Below, piece after piece: positions 8,780-16,096 of a stretch of 42,131 nt of DNA. Origin of the DNA: an uncultured Flavobacteriales bacterium. GTDB lineage: Bacteria > Bacteroidota > Bacteroidia > Palsa-965. The notes below the pieces were generated by a model, which saw only the letters and a program-made list of their open reading frames with translations, did no database searches and had not been told where the DNA came from. The stretch's first letter is position 1. The number at the start of each line of letters is the position of its first letter. The stretch covers positions 1 to 42,131 of the forward strand of contig CALJIF010000044.1 of assembly GCA_937974275.1 (NCBI GenBank). The letters are read 5' to 3'. Position numbers and translations under genes: made by a program.

Positions 8780-9358
8780 CTAGGGTTGATATCGGATGAA
8801 GTTACTCAAAACGTCTTCACCAAATTGTGACAAAATCGACTCGGGATGGTACTGCACACCAAACAACTGTCGCGACTTACTTTCAATGCTCATTACACAA
8901 CCCGATTCATCGCGCGAAGTAACATGTACGTCATTCGGCAACGATGATTCATCCACAGCCCATGAATGATAACGGCCAACCGCAATGCCATCGGGTACGC
9001 CTCGATACAATACAACACCTCTTTCTGTAATTGAAATAGGTGTTGCTATTCCATGCATCACACGTTCCAGATTATACAGCCGCGCACCTAAAAATTCAGA
9101 TACCGCCTGATGACCCAGACAAACTCCAAGCAGCGGCTTTTGACCTGCATAACGTCTGATCACTTCCGGCATCAAACCGGCATCCTTAGGCAAACCCGGA
9201 CCGGGAGAAAGTATAATTCTTTCGCAGGAATCGAGCGCATCAAAATCAACTTCATCGTTACGCATCACCAATACATCTTCGTTGGTGATCTTCTCTACCA
9301 GATGAACGAGGTTGTACGTGAACGAATCGTAATTGTCTATTATTATAATCTTATTCAT
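8780..9358 (-). CDS. trpG: Anthranilate/aminodeoxychorismate synthase glutaminase subunit
   Basis: This class I glutamine amidotransferase supplies ammonia to the chorismate-binding subunit of anthranilate synthase (tryptophan) and often also of aminodeoxychorismate synthase (folate; PabA). The 192-residue protein starts at ATG 9358 with MNKIIIIDNYDSFTYN, the family's typical N terminus. A longer frame begins at a TTG inside the terminator tail and is not credible. The triad is Cys80 (LLGVCLGHQ), His171 and Glu173 (QYHPES). No trpE or pabB is present in the window. Tandem Trp codons in the leader peptide upstream favour the trpG assignment over pabA. It heads the operon that continues into hisH-hisA-hisF and hisIE. 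Confidence 0.92.
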   Translation of the reverse strand: MNKIIIIDNYDSFTYNLVHLVEKITNEDVLVMRNDEVDFDALDSCERIILSPGPGLPKDAGLMPEVIRRYAGQKPLLGVCLGHQAVSEFLGARLYNLERVMHGIATPISITERGVVLYRGVPDGIAVGRYHSWAVDESSLPNDVHVTSRDESGCVMSIESKSRQLFGVQYHPESILSQFGEDVLSNFIRYQP

Positions 9359-9383
9359 GTCATTGAATTTTGCGTAAAACAAA

Positions 9384-9410
9384 CAGAGCCCGCTGTGTTA
9401 GCGGGCTCTG
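9384..9410 (-). terminator. Attenuator terminator before trpG
   Basis: Stem CAGAGCCCGC / GCGGGCTCTG is a perfect 10 bp (plus-strand positions 9401-9410 and 9384-9393) with a 7-base loop. It is followed on the minus strand by TTTGTTTTACG. It lies 25 bases before the trpG start, not behind any gene. Confidence 0.88.
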
Positions 9411-9437
9411 TAGTATTTTAATACATACAAATAAGCA

Positions 9438-9500
9438 TCACACAGCGCAATTTGAGCACAGTGAATGCCACCAATGAAATGTAGTTGTTGCAATGTTCAT
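9438..9500 (-). CDS. Leader peptide with His-Trp-Trp-His
   Basis: ATG at 9500, TGA at 9440-9438, 20 residues: MNIATTTFHWWHSLCSNCAV. Tryptophan is normally the rarest residue, so two adjacent Trp codons flanked by two His codons, upstream of a terminator and an operon of trpG plus his genes, mark this as a regulatory leader peptide. The start codon lies 4 bases after an exact -7 box (TATATTTG), so the message may begin at or next to the ATG. It is too short for routine gene calling. Confidence 0.8.
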   Translation of the reverse strand: MNIATTTFHWWHSLCSNCAV

Positions 9501-9504
9501 GCGG

Positions 9505-9536
9505 CAAATATAGAAGGAATTTGTTTTTACTTCCAA
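9505..9536 (-). promoter_or_regulatory. Predicted promoter of the trpG-his operon
   Basis: On the minus strand TTGG (9536-9533), a 20-base spacer and TATATTTG (9512-9505) match the Bacteroidota -33/-7 consensus. The leader peptide ATG follows 4 bases later. Confidence 0.75.
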
Positions 9537-9592
9537 GAATTACTTCACTAAAAGTAAAATCTAAGCAACCGTGTAACGATAAGTGCACTTCG

Positions 9593-9600
9593 TATCTTTG
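9593..9600 (+). promoter_or_regulatory. Predicted -7 element of the lipase-like gene
   Basis: TATCTTTG is an exact TAnnTTTG match ending 4 bases before the ATG at 9605. I see no convincing -33 element. Confidence 0.5.
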
Positions 9601-9604
9601 AAAA

Positions 9605-10708
9605 ATGCGTCCACTATTTCTGTTCCGTCTGTCATTCTTGTTGCTACTATTCTGTCAAACACTGAGTGCACAAAAACTAAAACCGGGATTTGACCCCGTC
9701 GAGTTACGCGAACTGATGCAATTATCCGTGTATCAAATTGACACTCCATGGACCAACATGTTGTATCCGCAACCTCCCAATTATCAGCTGGCATATCGTT
9801 CGTCCGAAGTGGCTCTGGATAATCGTTGGGACTTGTGGCAAAGGAAAGATTCTGTTGCAGTAATCAGCATTCGTGGTACGACAGGTAATGCAGAGTCGTG
9901 GCTCGAAAATTTTTATGCGGGAATGGTCCCCGCTATTCATCAGCTCACATTGGCGAATGGAAAAACCTTCAAATACCAACTGGCTGCTGACTCAGGCGCA
10001 TTTGTTCATGTGGGCTGGACAATCGCATTGGCATACTTGCAGGAGTCCGTTGTAGAACAAATCAATTCAAATTACAAAAACGGAAATAAAGAATTCTTGA
10101 TTGTTGGACACAGTCAGGGTGGCGCCATCGCTTGTCTTCTCACTTCGTACTTGCATTACGAACGCGGAAAAAAAATTCCTGCAGATGTAATCATTAAGAC
10201 GTATGCCACAGCAGCGCCCAAACCCGGCAATTTGAAATATGCGTATGATTACGATTTCATCACGCGCAACGGATGGGCATTTCGTGTTGTAAATGCCTCC
10301 GACTGGGTGCCGGAAGTGCCTTTCGCAATTCAAACATTAAATGACTTAAATCCGGTTAATCCCTTTGCCAATATCAGCACACTGATGGGCAGAACACGCG
10401 GTCCGCAGAAGTGGGTAACTAAAAGCGTAATCCGAAAAATGAATCGCGCGGTGCGAAAAAGCGAACGCAAATTCAGAAAGTTTTTAGGCAAGCGCGTGGG
10501 ATTCTTGGTGCGAAGATCTTTACCCGGAACACCCAAATATCAATATGTACGAAGCATGAATTATGTGCCTTGCGGAACGCCAATAATTCTTATGCCGAAT
10601 GACGCATATCGTCAAAAATATCCGGATGATCCAAACCGAATATTTCGTCACCACTTCTTCGGACCATACTTTTTCTTACTTGACACCTATTATCCGCGCA
10701 AGGGATAA
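9605..10708 (+). CDS. Exported class 3 lipase-like hydrolase between the two his units
   Basis: The 367-residue protein begins with a signal peptide ending near QTLSAQ. It has the lipase class 3 layout: an oxyanion-region segment VISIRGTTG (about residues 86-94), the nucleophile elbow GHSQGG with Ser170, Asp233 in NASDWVPEVP, and a candidate His349/His350 in FRHHFFGPY. The stretch 273-305 is strongly basic (RKMNRAVRKSERKFRKFLGKR) and could be a membrane-contact or RNA-like binding patch. The gene runs opposite to the his genes and its stop abuts the hisB stop (10708/10709). It interrupts the his locus without any obvious metabolic link. The substrate is unknown. Confidence 0.85.
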   Translation: MRPLFLFRLSFLLLLFCQTLSAQKLKPGFDPVELRELMQLSVYQIDTPWTNMLYPQPPNYQLAYRSSEVALDNRWDLWQRKDSVAVISIRGTTGNAESWLENFYAGMVPAIHQLTLANGKTFKYQLAADSGAFVHVGWTIALAYLQESVVEQINSNYKNGNKEFLIVGHSQGGAIACLLTSYLHYERGKKIPADVIIKTYATAAPKPGNLKYAYDYDFITRNGWAFRVVNASDWVPEVPFAIQTLNDLNPVNPFANISTLMGRTRGPQKWVTKSVIRKMNRAVRKSERKFRKFLGKRVGFLVRRSLPGTPKYQYVRSMNYVPCGTPIILMPNDAYRQKYPDDPNRIFRHHFFGPYFFLLDTYYPRKG

Positions 10709-11821
10709 TTACAATTTACCTTTAGTGCTTGGTAAAATCAATTTGTCTGTATTGCGCGTTACCGCCATGCCGATAGCTTTTGCTAATGCCTTAAAAATGG
10801 CCTCAATTTTATGGTGTTCGTTCGTGCCTTCCGCTTTAATATTCAAATTGCATCGAGCAGCATCAGCAAATGATTTAAAGAAATGATAAAACATTTCCGT
10901 CGGCATATCGCCGACTTTTTCGCGCTTAAATTCAGCATCCCATTCCAGCCAAGGTCTGCCGCCAAAATCAATGGCCACTTGTGCTAAACAATCATCCATG
11001 GGTAAACAGAAACCGTAGCGCGTAATTCCTTTCTTATCGCCTAATGCCAACGCCACAGCCTCACCTAAAGTAATCGCAGTATCTTCAATGGTGTGATGTT
11101 CATCAATATGTAAATCTCCCTTGGTTTCAATCACAAGATCACTTCCTGAATGCTTCCCTATTTGCTCCAGCATGTGATCGAAAAAATCCAATCCGGTGCT
11201 AATACTGCAACGACCGCGACCATCCGGATTAAACACTACACGTATCGAAGTTTCGTTGGTAACCCGCTGATGTTCTACCCTTCTATCATCACTCAGCAAA
11301 TAATTGGAAATGGTTTGCCAATCATCAGCAATCAAAGTAATTTTGTTTGTCCAATCACCCGGCTCATCGTAGTTGCGAATAAAAATACTCTTGCAACCCA
11401 TATTCTGTGCAAGCATAACATCGGTAATACGATCTCCGATGACATACGAATTCGCTAAATCATAACTATCCGAAAAATATTTCGTCAGCATACCGGTACC
11501 GGGCTTTCTTGTTGGCAATGGATTATCCGCGAAACTGCGATCAATGCAGATCTCGGAAAATTCAACCCCTTCACCCCTTAAAATATCCAACATCAAGTTA
11601 TGCGTGGGCCAAAAAGTTTCTTCCGGAAATGATGCCGTTCCCAAACCATCTTGATTCGTAACCATCACCAATTCGAATCGTCCCGTCGCCGCAATTTTAC
11701 TAAGTTGTGTGATTACACCGGGTAAAAACTTCAGCTTCTCAAATCCGTCTATTTGAAAAGTTACAGGAGGCTCTGCAATCAGCGTTCCGTCTCGATCAAT
11801 AAATAAAACTCTCTTTTTCAT
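10709..11821 (-). CDS. hisB: Bifunctional histidinol-phosphatase / imidazoleglycerol-phosphate dehydratase
   Basis: This fused enzyme performs the dehydratase step and the later phosphatase step of histidine synthesis. The N-terminal HAD phosphatase (about residues 1-165) has the nucleophile motif FIDRDGT (Asp9, Asp11) and NSYVIGDRITD. The dehydratase domain (about 182-370) has GLDFFDHMLEQIGKHSG, DEHHTIED (240-247) and a C-terminal LPSTKGKL. The zinc-binding Cys loop known from E. coli HisB (CPH...CDC) reads CIDRSFADNPLPTRKP here, with only one Cys. The gene overlaps the hisC stop by ATGA and is the last gene of the upstream his unit. Confidence 0.97.
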   Translation of the reverse strand: MKKRVLFIDRDGTLIAEPPVTFQIDGFEKLKFLPGVITQLSKIAATGRFELVMVTNQDGLGTASFPEETFWPTHNLMLDILRGEGVEFSEICIDRSFADNPLPTRKPGTGMLTKYFSDSYDLANSYVIGDRITDVMLAQNMGCKSIFIRNYDEPGDWTNKITLIADDWQTISNYLLSDDRRVEHQRVTNETSIRVVFNPDGRGRCSISTGLDFFDHMLEQIGKHSGSDLVIETKGDLHIDEHHTIEDTAITLGEAVALALGDKKGITRYGFCLPMDDCLAQVAIDFGGRPWLEWDAEFKREKVGDMPTEMFYHFFKSFADAARCNLNIKAEGTNEHHKIEAIFKALAKAIGMAVTRNTDKLILPSTKGKL

Positions 11822-12876
11822 GACTTGACTAATGAATATTCTGACAACACTTTTAGCAACTTCCTATTTTCATCCGGCGTGCCTACCGTAATACGCAAAC
11901 ATCCTTCGCACAACAGGACATTTGATCTGTCTCTGACGATAATTCCATTACCAACGAGATAATGATAAATCTCACGCGGATCATTGAATTTCACCAACAA
12001 AAAGTTAGCATCGGAAGGATACACGTGCTGAACAAACGGCAACTGTTTCAAATGAACACTTAACGCTTCACGCTCCTTAACTGTTGTCCTGATCCAATCA
12101 TTCACTTGTTCAATGTGATCCAGCGAATTCAATGCTTCACGTTGCGCTACTTCACTAATGTTATACGGCGGTTTTATGCGATTCAATATTTCAATGATAT
12201 CTTCCGACGCGAACGCCATGCCGATGCGCAAACCCGCAAGTCCCCATGCTTTAGATAGCGTTTGTAAAACCACCAAATTGGGATACTCCACCAACTCCGC
12301 AATCATGCTCTTATTGCGAGAATAATTGATGTATGCTTCATCAACGACAACTATTCCGTTAAAGTTATTCAGCAACAATTCTATATCCTCGCGTTGCATG
12401 GAATTACCGGTCGGATTGTTTGGAGAGCAAATCCAGATCAATTTCGTTTGCGGTGAAATCAAGCTGCCGATCAAATCAATATCCAACTGAAAATTCGGCA
12501 ACAGTGGAGCGCGTTTTATAAACACATCATTAATATTAGCACTCACTTCATACATGCCGTATGTGGGTGGCGTGATAATAACATTGTCTTTACCCGGATT
12601 ACAAAATGCTCTGTATAAAAGATCAATCGGTTCATCACTGCCATTACCCAAAAATATGTTGTGTGCTGGCACTCCTTTTATCGCACTGATCTTTTCTTTT
12701 AAACTGCGCTGTAGCGGATCAGGATAACGGTTAAAAGTAGCAGCAGCGGGTGAACCAAAACTATTTTCATTGGCATCTAAAAATATTTCGGCAGCGCCCT
12801 TAAACTCATCCCGTGCAGATGAATACGGCGTTAACACCTTGATGTTATTCCGAAGTAGTGTATTTATATCAAACAT
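11818..12876 (-). CDS. hisC: Histidinol-phosphate aminotransferase
   Basis: This PLP-dependent fold type I aminotransferase converts imidazole acetol phosphate to histidinol phosphate. In its 352 residues one sees the substrate-binding FLDANENSFG, the SPNNPTGN segment, VVVDEAYINY (the PLP-N1-binding Asp) and the PLP Schiff-base lysine Lys209 in TLSKAWGLAGLRIG. The start overlaps hisD by 8 bases and the stop overlaps hisB by ATGA, so hisG-D-C-B is one tightly coupled unit. Confidence 0.97.
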   Translation of the reverse strand: MFDINTLLRNNIKVLTPYSSARDEFKGAAEIFLDANENSFGSPAAATFNRYPDPLQRSLKEKISAIKGVPAHNIFLGNGSDEPIDLLYRAFCNPGKDNVIITPPTYGMYEVSANINDVFIKRAPLLPNFQLDIDLIGSLISPQTKLIWICSPNNPTGNSMQREDIELLLNNFNGIVVVDEAYINYSRNKSMIAELVEYPNLVVLQTLSKAWGLAGLRIGMAFASEDIIEILNRIKPPYNISEVAQREALNSLDHIEQVNDWIRTTVKEREALSVHLKQLPFVQHVYPSDANFLLVKFNDPREIYHYLVGNGIIVRDRSNVLLCEGCLRITVGTPDENRKLLKVLSEYSLVKS

Positions 12877-14161
12877 AGTCGATTTGATTTAATCGTAATG
12901 TTACTGCGTTCGCATGTGCCCGCAAGCCTTCCGCTTCAGCCATCACTTCAACTGCTCGACCTATGGCTTGCAAACCATCACGGGTTAATTCCTGAAACGT
13001 AACTTTTTTCGTAAAGCTATCCAACGACACGCCCGACCAGGAAATAGCATGACCTCCTGTTGGTAAAGTATGATTCGTTCCTGATGCATAATCGCCAACA
13101 CTTTCCGGAGACCACGGCCCTATAAAAACAGATCCTGCGTTGACGACATGTTCAGCCAACTCGCGCGCGTTGCGACAAGCTAATATCAAATGTTCCGGAG
13201 CATATCGATTGGACCATTCCATGGCTATCGACAAATCGGGAGTAACAATTGCACGGCTAAACTCTAATGCTGCACGTGCAATTTCTTTTCGTGGCAACTG
13301 TTCCAATTGCGTTTTAGTTGCGTCAACTACTCGCTGCAAATATTCCGGAGAATCAGAGAATACGATCACTTGACTATCCTTGCCGTGTTCTGCCTGTGCT
13401 AATAAATCCGCCGCAACAAATTCAGAAGGAACGCTATCATCAGCAATCACCGCAACTTCTGACGGACCTGCAGGCATATCAATAGCGAATCCATTTTTCG
13501 CAAGCAACTGTTTGGCACATGTCACATAGGCATTACCCGGACCAAAAATCTTGTTGGTTTTAGGAATACTCTCCGTGCCATATGCCATTGCGCCAATAGC
13601 CTGTACACCACCAACTTTAAAAATCTGTGTGATTCCCACTGTATGAGCTGCATATAAAATTGCAGGATGAATTCGTCCATCTTTACCGGGAGGACTGCAC
13701 AAAATAATGTTCTTACATCCCGCCAACATCGCAGGTACGCCTAACATCAAAACGGTTGAAAACAAAGGAGCTGTTCCGCCGGGAATATATAATCCCACAT
13801 TTTCTATTGGTATGGACTTTCTTCTGCATACAACACCGGGCATGGTTTCCATTTGTTGTACACCATTATGTTGCGCACGATGAAATCGTTCGATGTTAGA
13901 TTTTGCAAGCGCAATGGCCTCTTTTAATTCCGAAGAAATTAATTGATCCGCCTCCTGCAATTCTTTTTCCGTTACAAGAAATTCAGATAGCAGCACTCCG
14001 TCAAATTGCTGCGTATAGCGTCTTACAGCGTCATCACCCGAACGACGCACTTCATCCAATACAGCAGTAACTGCTTCTTCTAATTGCTCAACAGATGCCG
14101 AAGGTCGTTGTAACAACACACTCAATTCATCATCCGTTTTTGGTTGATACAATTTTATCAT
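12869..14161 (-). CDS. hisD: Histidinol dehydrogenase
   Basis: HisD oxidises histidinol to histidine through histidinal using two NAD+ and a zinc ion. The 430-residue length is typical. Visible motifs are VGLYIPGGTAP, FGPGNAYV, DMPAGPSEV, LLAQAEHGKDSQ (zinc and catalytic His region) and the catalytic Glu323-His324 pair in RYAPEHLIL. The start overlaps the hisG stop by 4 bases and the end overlaps hisC by 8. Confidence 0.98.
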   Translation of the reverse strand: MIKLYQPKTDDELSVLLQRPSASVEQLEEAVTAVLDEVRRSGDDAVRRYTQQFDGVLLSEFLVTEKELQEADQLISSELKEAIALAKSNIERFHRAQHNGVQQMETMPGVVCRRKSIPIENVGLYIPGGTAPLFSTVLMLGVPAMLAGCKNIILCSPPGKDGRIHPAILYAAHTVGITQIFKVGGVQAIGAMAYGTESIPKTNKIFGPGNAYVTCAKQLLAKNGFAIDMPAGPSEVAVIADDSVPSEFVAADLLAQAEHGKDSQVIVFSDSPEYLQRVVDATKTQLEQLPRKEIARAALEFSRAIVTPDLSIAMEWSNRYAPEHLILACRNARELAEHVVNAGSVFIGPWSPESVGDYASGTNHTLPTGGHAISWSGVSLDSFTKKVTFQELTRDGLQAIGRAVEVMAEAEGLRAHANAVTLRLNQIDYV

Positions 14162-15024
14162 ACTACCATTTTTTCAATTGGCACTACCAGAATTCCCTGT
14201 GCACCCAATTTCTTGAGTTCTTCGATTATTTCCCAAAAACGATCTTCCTCAATTACAGAGTGAACGGAACTCCATCCTTTCTTCGCCAGTGGCAAAATGG
14301 TAGGGCTTTTCATTCCGGGTATCAGTGCTGTTATCAAATCCAACTTGTCATTGGGTGCATTCAGCAACACGTATTTGTTGCGCTTGGCCTGCTGCACGGC
14401 TTGAATACGAAACAACAAGCGTTCAATTATTTTCAAATCGGCCGACTTCAAATTTTTATTGGCAATCAATACGGCCTCCGACTTCATCACCGTTTCCACC
14501 TCTTTCAATCCATTTGTGAATAATGTACTTCCGGACGACACGATATCACAAATAGCGTCTGCCAAACCAATTCCGGGAGCAATCTCCACACTACCGCTGA
14601 TTTCATGAATTTCAGCCTTCACTTTTCGCTTCTTCAGAAATTGCTCGAGAACATTCACGTATGTGGTAGCGATACGCTTCCCTTCAAAATCTTCCACGCT
14701 GTTATATTTCTTCCCTTTTGGAATTGCGAGTGACAAGCGACACTTTCCGAAACCTAAACGATGCACGGTTTGTACATCAGCTTGTGTCTCGACAAGTACA
14801 TTCTCGCCAACAATTCCAATATCTGCAACGCCACCTGCAACGTATTCAGGAATATCATCGTCTCGCAGGAAGAACACCTCCAAAGGAAAATTATAAGCTT
14901 CTGCCTTTAGTCGTTGTAAACCATTGTTCAGTTCAATGCCGCATTCGCGCAACATGCGAATCGAATCGTCGTACAAGCGACCCGATTTCTGAATGGCAAT
15001 TCGTAATTGTTTTTTCTCGTTCAT
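14158..15024 (-). CDS. hisG: ATP phosphoribosyltransferase, long form
   Basis: HisG catalyses the committed step of histidine synthesis, joining ATP and PRPP. At 288 residues it is the long (HisG-L) type: catalytic domains with RIAIQKSGRL, VADIGIVGENVL and the PRPP loop ADAICDIVSSGSTLFTNGL, then a C-terminal ACT-like regulatory domain (about 210-288) that binds histidine in the characterised family members. No hisZ is needed for this form. It is the first gene of the hisGDCB unit. The ATG at 15024 lies just beyond the T-tract of the attenuator terminator, with no Shine-Dalgarno sequence. Control is therefore probably dual: attenuation of the transcript and feedback inhibition of the enzyme. 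Confidence 0.98.
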   Translation of the reverse strand: MNEKKQLRIAIQKSGRLYDDSIRMLRECGIELNNGLQRLKAEAYNFPLEVFFLRDDDIPEYVAGGVADIGIVGENVLVETQADVQTVHRLGFGKCRLSLAIPKGKKYNSVEDFEGKRIATTYVNVLEQFLKKRKVKAEIHEISGSVEIAPGIGLADAICDIVSSGSTLFTNGLKEVETVMKSEAVLIANKNLKSADLKIIERLLFRIQAVQQAKRNKYVLLNAPNDKLDLITALIPGMKSPTILPLAKKGWSSVHSVIEEDRFWEIIEELKKLGAQGILVVPIEKMVV

Positions 15025-15028
15025 AAGT

Positions 15029-15056
15029 AAAAAAAAAGCTTACCAAAAGGTAAGCT
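15029..15056 (-). terminator. Attenuator terminator before hisG
   Basis: Perfect 8-bp stem AGCTTACC / GGTAAGCT (15056-15049 and 15044-15037) with a TTTT loop, followed by T at 15036-15029. It lies between the leader peptide and hisG. Confidence 0.9.
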
Positions 15057-15090
15057 GTTAAGTGATAAAATATAGCAAATACATCACAGC

Positions 15091-15138
15091 TCACCGAGAG
15101 GTAAGTACATGATGATGGTTATGTCCGTTGAATAACAT
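15091..15138 (-). CDS. His leader peptide
   Basis: ATG at 15138, TGA at 15093-15091, 15 residues: MLFNGHNHHHVLTSR. Four of the fifteen residues are His, clustered as His-Asn-His-His-His. The stop codon overlaps segment 2 of the attenuator. The start lies 7 bases after a TACTTTTG -7 box, so the RNA may be leaderless or nearly so. Confidence 0.85.
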   Translation of the reverse strand: MLFNGHNHHHVLTSR

Positions 15139-15145
15139 GATTTAA

Positions 15146-15153
15146 CAAAAGTA
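15146..15153 (-). promoter_or_regulatory. Predicted -7 element of the hisGDCB unit
   Basis: TACTTTTG on the minus strand matches TAnnTTTG exactly. A -33 element is weak (only a T-rich run near 15175). Confidence 0.5.
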
Positions 15154-15229
15154 GACAATTATTTGAAAATGAAAAATCGGCATTTCAGTAACATTGCCTA
15201 CCTTCAAATAACTTAACCATCCCTTAATA

Positions 15230-16096
15230 ATGAAAACCAAATTCCTCATCCCCATTCTAGGTCTCTTTACCTTAAGTTTCACATTTAAGACGACCGAAAA
15301 ACCAGCGTACACCGTTTTCTCTTCTCAGGGAAAAAAGGCTTCATATCAACAAATTCTTGCGGCTGCTCAGTCAGCAGACATCGTATTTTTCGGAGAACAC
15401 CACAACAATCCGATTCATCATTGGTTGCAACTTGAACTCACGAAAGATTTGTTTGCAGTTAAAAAAGACAAGTTGGTGCTTGGCGCGGAAATGTTCGAGT
15501 CAGATAACCAGCGCGCTTTAAACTCGTACTTAGCCGGAACTTTAGACGAAAAGAAACTGAAAGATTCTGTCCGTCTCTGGCCCAACTACAAAACAGATTA
15601 TAAACCACTGGTTGATTTTGCAAAAACCAATAAGTTGGCATTCATTGCCACTAACGTTCCGCGTAAGTACGCCAACATGGTATATATGAAAGGAACTGAA
15701 TCGTTGGACTCGCTTCCTGCATCGGAGAAACAATGGATTTGTCCGCTTCCGTTTAAGTATGATCCTGAATTAAAATGCTACAAAGAAATTTTTGAAAATG
15801 CGGGTGGTCATGGTGGACAGAACTTACCGAAGTCACAGGCGCTGAAAGATGCTACAATGGCCCATTTCCTGTTACAAAACTGGAAACCGGGTCAAACATT
15901 TTTACATTATAACGGCGCATATCACAGTGACAATCACCAAAGCATTGTGTGGTATGTAAAACAACAGAAGCCCGAACTTAAAATCGTTGTTATATCGGTT
16001 GTTGAACAAGATAACATTGATCAACTTGGTAAAGAAGGAAAAGGTCTTGGAGATTTTATTATCGCAACACCTGCTACCTTAACTAAAACGCATTAA
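15230..16096 (+). CDS. ChaN-family (haem-binding type) exported protein
   Basis: The 288-residue protein has an N-terminal hydrophobic segment (residues 2-19) and resembles the ChaN / Cofac_haem_bdg family. It shows ADIVFFGEHHNNPIHH (Glu56, His57, His58, His63, His64) near the start, LGAEMFESDNQ, and a C-terminal LHYNGAYHSDNHQSI. Characterised ChaN is an iron-regulated lipoprotein that stacks haem. This protein lacks an obvious lipobox, and haem binding is inference from the family. The gene stands alone, divergent from the his leader, and its stop overlaps the stop of the convergent ABC-F gene by 4 bases. Confidence 0.8.
   Translation: MKTKFLIPILGLFTLSFTFKTTEKPAYTVFSSQGKKASYQQILAAAQSADIVFFGEHHNNPIHHWLQLELTKDLFAVKKDKLVLGAEMFESDNQRALNSYLAGTLDEKKLKDSVRLWPNYKTDYKPLVDFAKTNKLAFIATNVPRKYANMVYMKGTESLDSLPASEKQWICPLPFKYDPELKCYKEIFENAGGHGGQNLPKSQALKDATMAHFLLQNWKPGQTFLHYNGAYHSDNHQSIVWYVKQQKPELKIVVISVVEQDNIDQLGKEGKGLGDFIIATPATLTKTH

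Larger units (their letters stand above)
9373..9500 (-). promoter_or_regulatory. Composite Trp/His attenuator before trpG-hisHAF
   Basis: The minus-strand leader RNA holds a 20-residue leader peptide (9438-9500) with tandem codons His-Trp-Trp-His, then a perfect 10-bp terminator hairpin. An alternative pairing exists: bases 9440-9447 are perfectly complementary (8 bp) to 9391-9398, which covers the terminator loop and the first bases of its 3' arm. A protector pairing of GCATTCAC, directly after the Trp codons, with GTGTGATGC is possible but has an internal loop. A ribosome stalled at Trp or His would free the antiterminator strand. A ribosome reaching the TGA (9438-9440) would cover it and let the terminator form. 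This is my reading of the sequence; the regulation itself is inferred. Confidence 0.8.
15029..15138 (-). promoter_or_regulatory. His attenuator before hisGDCB
   Basis: The leader RNA (read on the minus strand) shows four segments. Segment 1 ACTTACC (15106-15100) pairs with segment 2 GGTGAGCTGT (15095-15086) around a TCTC loop. Segment 2 pairs with segment 3 ACAGCTTACC (15058-15049) over 10 bp with one G-U. Segment 3 pairs with segment 4 GGTAAGCT (15044-15037), followed by a run of T. The leader peptide places its His codons just upstream of segment 1 and its stop at segment 2. This is the textbook geometry for ribosome stalling on His codons to favour 2:3 antitermination. The structure is read directly; the regulation is inferred. 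Confidence 0.88.

Noticed and set aside
9359..9382. Upstream TTG extension of trpG
   Set aside because: It would start in the terminator T-tract, while ATG 9358 begins the conserved MNKIIIIDNYDSFTYN.
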